A DNA stretch of 11,838 nt from Bacteroidia bacterium. Lineage in GTDB: Bacteria > Bacteroidota > Bacteroidia > UKL13-3. A program made the translations under genes and the position numbers. Below the pieces are notes generated by a model, which was not told where the DNA came from, did no database searches, and saw only the letters and a program-made list of their open reading frames with translations. Where the stretch lies: NCBI GenBank assembly GCA_022402405.1, contig JAKRSG010000227.1, positions 1 through 11,838 on the forward strand, given 5' to 3'. This document shows positions 7,309-11,838 of this stretch, piece after piece (position 1 is the stretch's first letter; each line of letters begins with the position of its first letter).

Positions 7309-7351
7309 GCAGGGGGCATGGAGGCAGCGAAGCTGACTCCATGCCCCCTGC
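7309..7351 (+). terminator. GC-rich perfect hairpin, possible terminator of the YfhO gene
   Basis: GCAGGGGGCATGGAG (7309-7323) is followed by its exact reverse complement at 7337-7351. Between them CAGC (7325-7328) pairs with GCTG (7332-7335) around a GAA loop, giving 19 pairs with one internal G/A mismatch. Four T follow on the plus strand (7352-7355); the minus strand has no T-run. It would stop transcription about 180 bases after the YfhO stop, but the long stem and neighbouring repeats equally suit a dispersed hairpin element. Confidence 0.5.
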
Positions 7352-7358
7352 TTTTCAG

Positions 7359-7420
7359 TACTAAAATTTTGTCCTCCAGAGCGTAACGAAGTGGAGCGAA
7401 GGATCTTCATTCTTTTAGTA
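7359..7420. repeat. 62-bp unit with TACTAAAA/TTTTAGTA ends
   Basis: TACTAAAA (7359-7366) and TTTTAGTA (7413-7420) are perfect 8-bp inverted ends. Between them CTCCA (7374-7378) pairs with TGGAG (7392-7396), and TCCT (7372-7375) could pair with AGGA (7400-7403). The interior carries the words GAGCG-AACGAAG and GAGCGAAGGA, an imperfect repeat. Another TTTTAG at 7301-7306 can also pair with CTAAAA at 7361-7366, so the left end has two possible partners. Confidence 0.4.
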
Positions 7421-7441
7421 GGATTTTCCCAGCCTGCAGTG

Positions 7442-7475
7442 ATTTAGAATTTCGTATTTCGTATTTAGAATTTCG
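7442..7475. repeat. Direct repeat ATTTAGAATTTCG, two copies
   Basis: The 13-base unit occurs at 7442-7454 and 7463-7475, separated by TATTTCGT, itself a partial copy of the unit's end. A further GAATTTC follows at 7475-7481. It lies just upstream of the small gene at 7501 and could have arisen by slippage. Confidence 0.6.
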
Positions 7476-7500
7476 AATTTCTTCTTGTTATCTTCGTAGT

Positions 7501-7653
7501 GTGGATTTACTAAAACAGTTTTGGCAAGAAATAACTGTGGCCTCTATTTTCATAGCGGCCACAGCCTATATTTTTACTTTTTTTAAGAAGAGTAGCAAAG
7601 GCGAGCATGCTTGCGGCAGCGGCGATTGCAAATGCGGTTCCCAGAAAAAATAG
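7501..7653 (+). CDS. Small membrane protein with Cys-rich tail, FeoB-associated type
   Basis: A 50-aa protein starting at GTG 7501: a short polar N-terminus (MDLLKQFWQE), one hydrophobic helix at about residues 11-28, three positive residues after it (KK, then K33), and a tail with three cysteines (C38, C43, C45 in CGSGDCKCGS) ending in KK. This is the architecture of the FeoB-associated Cys-rich membrane proteins, short accessory proteins often found beside the ferrous iron transporter FeoB in Bacteroidota and Firmicutes; their exact role is not established, and metal binding by the tail is inference. Positive charges after the helix predict a cytoplasmic C-terminus. No feoA or feoB lies nearby here. 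No ATG is available in frame upstream; GTG is the plausible start. It converges on the OmpA-family gene with a 26-base gap. Identification rests on architecture and size, not on a strict motif. Confidence 0.7.
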   Translation: MDLLKQFWQEITVASIFIAATAYIFTFFKKSSKGEHACGSGDCKCGSQKK

Positions 7654-7679
7654 TGGGTTCAGACCGAAGAATTTAAGAT

Positions 7680-8618
7680 TTAGTTTTTGTTGATGAGTTT
7701 GTACAACTCGTCTAATTTTGGACTTAAGATAATTTCTGTTCTACGGTTTTTGGCTCTGCCTTCTGGAGTTTCGTTGCTCGCTTTAGGCATGTATTCTCCT
7801 CTTCCGGCAGCCGTTAAATTTTTGGCATCTACCTTATGAACCTCATCTAACATGCGAACAATATTAGTAGCTCTGGCTACACTCAAATCCCAGTTGTCTT
7901 TAAATTGCGCCGTTTTAATTGGCACATTGTCGGTATGCCCTTCAATCATAACTCCCACATCTTTGTTTTTATTAAGCACTTCGGCAAGTTTTTTTAACGC
8001 GTCTAAACCTTTTTCTTCTACTTCTGCACTTCCACTTTTAAACAATAATTTATCGCTCATAGAAACATACACCTTTCCATTTTTCATTTCTACTGAAATT
8101 TCATCGCTCTTAAAGCTTAAAAGAGCTTTTTTAATAACGTTGTTTAAGGCATTTGTTATAGAGTCTTGTTCTCTAATTAAACCTTCTAAAACGGCCAATT
8201 TTCTTTCGCGCTCCAACAATTGCTCGCCTTTTTCTTTAAGAGCCAGATTAAGTTGCTCTGTTTTGTTTAAGCTAGTACGAATGAGGGTTGTATATTTATC
8301 ATTCATATCGATAAAGTCTTGGTCGAGTTTTTTATGTTTTTCCTCTAAGTCGTTGTGCTTTTTGGTAAGTTCGTTAAACCTAGCATCTAAATCGCGGTAT
8401 TGAATTCCTCTTTCGGTAGTATCCTTGGCATATGCAATGGTAAGAGCGTAAAGTGAGTCTCTTTGACTGGCAGTTAAGGCCATTCTTTTAGATAAAAATG
8501 CATTGTGCATTTTATCTTTTACTTTTTGTGGATCCTTTATTTTTCCTTTTGGTTCTAGTTCTTGCGCCATAGCCGAAAGGCTCATCAGCAATAGCGAAGC
8601 AAATAATAATTTTTTCAT
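7680..8618 (-). CDS. OmpA-family protein with coiled coil and peptidoglycan-binding domain
   Basis: Exported protein of 312 aa predicted to bind peptidoglycan. Seen: a signal peptide with lysines at 2-3 and a hydrophobic core, with likely cleavage after AMA (residues 16-18); no lipobox cysteine, so not a lipoprotein. A charged, heptad-like region at about 70-155 suggests a coiled coil. The OmpA/MotB C-terminal domain spans about 185-298, with LLFKSGSAEV (191-200), IEGHTDNVPI (225-234), WDLSVARA (243-250) and NRRTEI (291-296). D230 and R249 match the aspartate and arginine that hold diaminopimelate in OmpA domains. There is no N-terminal beta-barrel, so it resembles MotB-like or periplasmic anchoring proteins rather than true OmpA porins. 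ATG 8616-8618 is preceded by an A-rich stretch without Shine-Dalgarno. Downstream of secDF on the same strand, but a terminator lies between, so it is probably transcribed separately. I did not find a convincing promoter. Confidence 0.92.
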   Translation of the reverse strand: MKKLLFASLLLMSLSAMAQELEPKGKIKDPQKVKDKMHNAFLSKRMALTASQRDSLYALTIAYAKDTTERGIQYRDLDARFNELTKKHNDLEEKHKKLDQDFIDMNDKYTTLIRTSLNKTEQLNLALKEKGEQLLERERKLAVLEGLIREQDSITNALNNVIKKALLSFKSDEISVEMKNGKVYVSMSDKLLFKSGSAEVEEKGLDALKKLAEVLNKNKDVGVMIEGHTDNVPIKTAQFKDNWDLSVARATNIVRMLDEVHKVDAKNLTAAGRGEYMPKASNETPEGRAKNRRTEIILSPKLDELYKLINKN

Positions 8619-8721
8619 ATTTTAAAGGGTTTCTGCGAAGGTTTTATATTCTGTTTACAATCGCAATTTTACATTATTAAATTTATGCTCATTTCATGTG
8701 CGTGTGTTCAGTTATGAAAAC

Positions 8722-8757
8722 AAAAAAGGCCCTATCTGTAAAGATAGAGCCTTTCTT
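8722..8757 (-). terminator. Intrinsic terminator of secDF
   Basis: AAAGGCCCTATCT (8725-8737) and AGATAGAGCCTTT (8742-8754) form a 13-position stem with one C/A mismatch around a GTAA loop; flanking A and T residues extend it. Read on the minus strand the stem is followed by a run of six T. It starts 19 bases after the secDF stop codon, which fits its use as the secDF terminator. Confidence 0.85.
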
Positions 8758-8776
8758 GATATAGGTTCAAACAGAA

Positions 8777-11716
8777 CTATTTTTTATCTTTCTTATCAAA
8801 GTCGATTACAATTGGAGTAGCAATTCCAATAGAAGAGTATGTACCAAAAACGATACCTACCAATAATGCAAAGGTAAATCCTTTAATTACTTCGCCTCCA
8901 AAAATGAATAATACCAATGCAACCATAAACACAGTAAGCGCTGTAATTACCGTTCTGCTTAAGGTTTTATTTAACGCATTATTGATTACACCTTCTTTAT
9001 TAGTTTCTAAGTGATGCGTGCCTAAATATTCACGAATACGGTCGAATACAACCACGGTATCATTAATTGAGAAACCAATAATTGTTAATACTGCTGCAAT
9101 AAATGCTTGATCCACTTCCATAGTAAATGGTAAAATACCATCTAAAATTGAATAGAAGCCTAACATCATCAATACGTCATGTGTTAATGCAATGATAGCT
9201 CCTAAAGCATATTGCCATTTTTTGAAGCGAACTAATACATATAATCCAATTCCAATTAAAGCAATTATAGCTGCCCAGAAAGAGGCTATTTTAATGTCGT
9301 TTGCAATAGTAGGACCAACTTTTGAAGAACTTAATACCTCGGCTTTAACGCCCATTCCAGAAAAACCTTCATTAATTTTACTTAGAACTTCTTCTGCAAC
9401 ACTTTCTCCTTGAGATTCAATTTTGTAGGTAGTAGTAATTTTAAATTTATTGTCTGAACCAAAAGTTTTAACTTCTGGAGCCATGCCTAATGATTTGTTT
9501 AAGCCTTCTCTAATTTCAGATGAACTAACATTTTTATCTACTTGTACTACGTATGTCCAACCACCTTGGAAATCTACACCTAAAGTAAAGCCTTTAGTAA
9601 ACATAGATACTAATCCAAAAGTGATGATGATACCTGAGAATATGTAGAATTTCTTACGGTTTCCTACAAAGTCGAAATTAACTTTAGAGAAGGCATTTTT
9701 ACTCAAAGAGGTAACATAGTTGATAACCTTACCTTTTTCTAATTGCCATTCTGTAATAACACGCGTTAACAATACAGCAGTAAACATAGAAGAGATAATA
9801 CCAATAATTAAGGTAATGGCAAATCCTTGAACCGGACCAGTACCGAAGGCATACAATACAAAACCTGCTAATAAAGTAGTTAAGTTTGAGTCGATAATAG
9901 AAGAAGCAGCATGAGCATATCCATCTGTAATGGCATTTTTAAGGCTTCTAGCATTTTTTAGTTCTTCTTTCACACGCTCGTTAATTAGAACGTTTGCATC
10001 TACTGCCATACCAATAGTTAATACTATACCGGCAATACCTGGTAAAGTTAAGGCAGCACCTAAACTAGCTAAAACGCCAATAATAAAGAATACATTTAGC
10101 AATACAGCAAAGTCTGCAATGTAACCTGAGTTACCATAATAAATTACCATAAATACCAAAATGATAATAGTGGCAATAATCATACTCCATAAACCTTTGT
10201 TGATGGCTTCTGCTCCCATGCTTGGACCAACTACAGCTTCTTCAACAATTCTAGTTGGAGCTGGTAATCTACCACTCTTTAAAATGTTGGCTAAGTCGCC
10301 AGCTTCTTCATTGGTATAGCTACCAGTAATAGAAGAACGACCATTTGGAATTTCTCCTTGCACGTTTGGAGATGAATAAACTACATCATCTAAAACGATG
10401 GCTACTGAATGACCAATATTATTACGAGTAAGGTTTTTCCAAATTTTGGCACCTTCTGCATTCATGGTCATAGAAACCTCTACAGATCCAGTTTGAGAAA
10501 CATCTCTTCTAGCATCTGTAACTTTATCTCCAGTTAATGAAGCAGAACCATCTCTGGATGTTTTTAACGCATGTAAAATTACACCTTGTTGGTTTTCGCC
10601 AATTCCTTTGTATTCCCAAGCAAATTTGATATTACCAGGTAGAGCCATTTTTACCTCAGGGCGATTTAACATCGCATTGATTTTAGCAGTATCTTTTACT
10701 AAAGCTGTACCACAAGCAGAACCTTTTGGAACTAACATTCCTTTATCGTCGGCATAAGGTTGTAATAAAGCAAACAAAGGATTTTCTTTTGCAAATTCTT
10801 CGTAGGTTTTTTCTGCATTTTTAGCTGCCGTATCTGTTTTTTCTTCTGTAGCAGCTTGGCCTGAACCTAAACCTGCTAAAGCACTTTTAGTGGTATCTGT
10901 TGCTGAGGCTGAAGTGTCAACACTTGGAGTTTCCAAAGCTGCAGCTTTTTTCAAAACCTCATTGGCACTTGAAATGTGTTTAAAAGCTTCTGGGTTATCA
11001 AAAGTTTCGTAAAATTCTAGTTTAGCAGAACCTTGTAATAATTTTCTTACACGAGCTGGATTGTCTACACCAGGTAATTCTACTAAGATTCTACCACTTC
11101 CTTCTAATTTTTGGATATTAGGCTGTGTTACGCCAAATTTATCAATACGTGCACGCAAAATCTGGAAAGATCTGTCGATAGCTTGATTAGCTTCTTCACG
11201 AAGGTATGTAACTACTTCTTCGTTGGTAGAAGTAAGTTTTATTCTATCGCGGTTACTTGGGTTCACAAACAAAGCCGATAATTTGGCTTCTGGTGCAACT
11301 TCTGCATAAGATTCTGCAAATAGTGTTACAAAATCTTTCTGACTGCTCTCCATTTTCTTGGTGGCGTTTGTAATAGCTTCGTTAAACTTAGCATCAGGAT
11401 TATTATTAGCTAATCCTCTAAGTAATTCTGCTAACGATACTTCTAACGTTACGTTCATACCGCCTTGTAAGTCGAGACCTAGATTTAACTCTCTCTCTTT
11501 ACATTGTAGGTAAGTGAACTTCTTTAACCCTAAGAAGTTGTAAACGGTTAACCTCGAAACTGAATCCAGGTAATTGCGCTCTAATTGCGCGTCTCCATTG
11601 GCTTGCTCTTTCGCATCCTTTTCAATCATGTAAGTTTTCCATGTGAATGATAACTGGAAAATACTTACCAGTATCAAGGCGATGGCAAAAAACTTAACTG
11701 CTCCTTTACTTTTCAT
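8777..11716 (-). CDS. secDF: Fused protein translocase subunit SecDF
   Basis: Uses the proton gradient to help pull preproteins through SecYEG at the inner membrane. A single 979-aa chain joins SecD and SecF, as is usual in Bacteroidota. SecD half: first helix at about residues 8-26; D1 motif GLDLQGG (80-86, D82); periplasmic head domain with RIDKFGV-QPNI (190-201), VELPGVDNP and SGRLPAPTRIVEE-VGPSMG; helices from about 507, with GMAVDANVLINER (D573) and SSIIDSNLTT (D609). SecF half: helix at about 690-707; GVDFQGG (713-719, D715); GFSINDTVVVFDRIREYL (D886); TLSRT (R921); last helices to about 970. D573 and D886 correspond to the conserved membrane aspartates of the proton path described for Thermus SecDF (D340, D637), and R921 probably to its R671. 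A Ser/Thr/Ala-rich insertion (about 255-310) interrupts the SecD head. ATG 11714-11716 fits the N-terminus; a canonical promoter lies upstream and a terminator downstream, so it is probably monocistronic. Confidence 0.98.
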   Translation of the reverse strand: MKSKGAVKFFAIALILVSIFQLSFTWKTYMIEKDAKEQANGDAQLERNYLDSVSRLTVYNFLGLKKFTYLQCKERELNLGLDLQGGMNVTLEVSLAELLRGLANNNPDAKFNEAITNATKKMESSQKDFVTLFAESYAEVAPEAKLSALFVNPSNRDRIKLTSTNEEVVTYLREEANQAIDRSFQILRARIDKFGVTQPNIQKLEGSGRILVELPGVDNPARVRKLLQGSAKLEFYETFDNPEAFKHISSANEVLKKAAALETPSVDTSASATDTTKSALAGLGSGQAATEEKTDTAAKNAEKTYEEFAKENPLFALLQPYADDKGMLVPKGSACGTALVKDTAKINAMLNRPEVKMALPGNIKFAWEYKGIGENQQGVILHALKTSRDGSASLTGDKVTDARRDVSQTGSVEVSMTMNAEGAKIWKNLTRNNIGHSVAIVLDDVVYSSPNVQGEIPNGRSSITGSYTNEEAGDLANILKSGRLPAPTRIVEEAVVGPSMGAEAINKGLWSMIIATIIILVFMVIYYGNSGYIADFAVLLNVFFIIGVLASLGAALTLPGIAGIVLTIGMAVDANVLINERVKEELKNARSLKNAITDGYAHAASSIIDSNLTTLLAGFVLYAFGTGPVQGFAITLIIGIISSMFTAVLLTRVITEWQLEKGKVINYVTSLSKNAFSKVNFDFVGNRKKFYIFSGIIITFGLVSMFTKGFTLGVDFQGGWTYVVQVDKNVSSSEIREGLNKSLGMAPEVKTFGSDNKFKITTTYKIESQGESVAEEVLSKINEGFSGMGVKAEVLSSSKVGPTIANDIKIASFWAAIIALIGIGLYVLVRFKKWQYALGAIIALTHDVLMMLGFYSILDGILPFTMEVDQAFIAAVLTIIGFSINDTVVVFDRIREYLGTHHLETNKEGVINNALNKTLSRTVITALTVFMVALVLFIFGGEVIKGFTFALLVGIVFGTYSSIGIATPIVIDFDKKDKK

Positions 11717-11806
11717 TGTATATTTCTGATTCTATAAATTTTTTAATTTCACTTTTAAAACATTTGGCCAAATTTTCATTTGACTTTAAAATGTTTCAAA
11801 GGCTGG

Positions 11807-11838
11807 CAAATATAAGAGGTGATTCTGCCAAATGCAAA
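11807..11838 (-). promoter_or_regulatory. Promoter of secDF (TTTG, 20 nt, TATATTTG)
   Basis: Read on the minus strand, TTTG (11835-11838) is followed after exactly 20 bases by TATATTTG (11807-11814), an exact match to the Bacteroidota consensus TTTG...TAnnTTTG with normal spacing. Transcription would start near 11800, leaving a leader of about 85 nt. That leader includes the palindrome ATTTGGCCAAAT (11762-11773), whose role is unknown. The upstream edge coincides with the end of the window. Confidence 0.65.

Larger units (their letters stand above)
7170..7500. other. Repeat-rich intergenic region
   Basis: This stretch holds no credible gene. It consists of a chain of dyads and repeats, listed separately: nested inverted repeats (7185-7234), a unit bounded by TCATTG/CAATGA (7234-7284), a strong GC-rich hairpin (7309-7351), a unit bounded by TACTAAAA/TTTTAGTA (7359-7420), and AT-rich direct repeats (7442-7475). 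The composition shifts between GC-rich and AT-rich blocks within tens of bases, unlike the flanking genes. This suggests accumulated short mobile or REP-like units rather than a regulatory leader. Confidence 0.7.

Noticed and set aside
7170..7500. CRISPR array in the repeat-rich spacer
   Set aside because: The repeats differ from one another, are short and irregularly spaced, and no cas gene is present.
7852..8403. 183-codon plus-strand frame opposite the OmpA-family gene
   Set aside because: Its Ser/Leu-rich translation is the expected mirror of the lysine/glutamate-rich coiled coil on the other strand.

Overview
The window is an ordinary chromosomal stretch of a low-GC member of the Bacteroidota. 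Four things point there: a single-chain SecD-SecF fusion, a promoter of the Bacteroidota type (TTTG, 20 nt, TATATTTG) in front of it, start codons mostly without Shine-Dalgarno sequences, and a bacterial geranylgeranylglyceryl phosphate synthase (GGGPS) homologue next to a B12-dependent ribonucleotide reductase and a YfhO-family membrane protein. All genes look intact. I see no phage, insertion sequence, CRISPR array, tRNA or rRNA.

Layout. On the minus strand at the left edge is a GGGPS-family enzyme (20-772). A gene-free stretch (773-1197) separates it from the divergent plus-strand gene for class II ribonucleotide reductase, nrdJ (1198-4584), which ends at a near-perfect intrinsic terminator (4616-4651). 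Next comes a YfhO-family polytopic membrane protein (4728-7169). A second gene-free stretch (7170-7500) is packed with short inverted and direct repeats. Directly after it sits a 50-codon gene (7501-7653) for a small membrane protein with a cysteine-rich tail resembling FeoB-associated proteins. It converges on an OmpA-family periplasmic or cell-wall-anchored protein (7680-8618, minus). Upstream of that, also on the minus strand, is secDF (8777-11716), with its terminator at 8722-8757 and its promoter at 11807-11838.

How the genes relate. They are housekeeping or envelope functions rather than one pathway: an ether-lipid type prenyltransferase, DNA precursor synthesis, a probable envelope glycosyltransferase, a possible accessory to ferrous iron uptake, peptidoglycan anchoring, and proton-driven protein export. 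Strand switches and terminators suggest mostly single-gene transcription units. I did not find a convincing undescribed system. The parts that deserve attention are the two intergenic regions, especially the repeat mosaic at 7185-7475, and the small gene that follows it.
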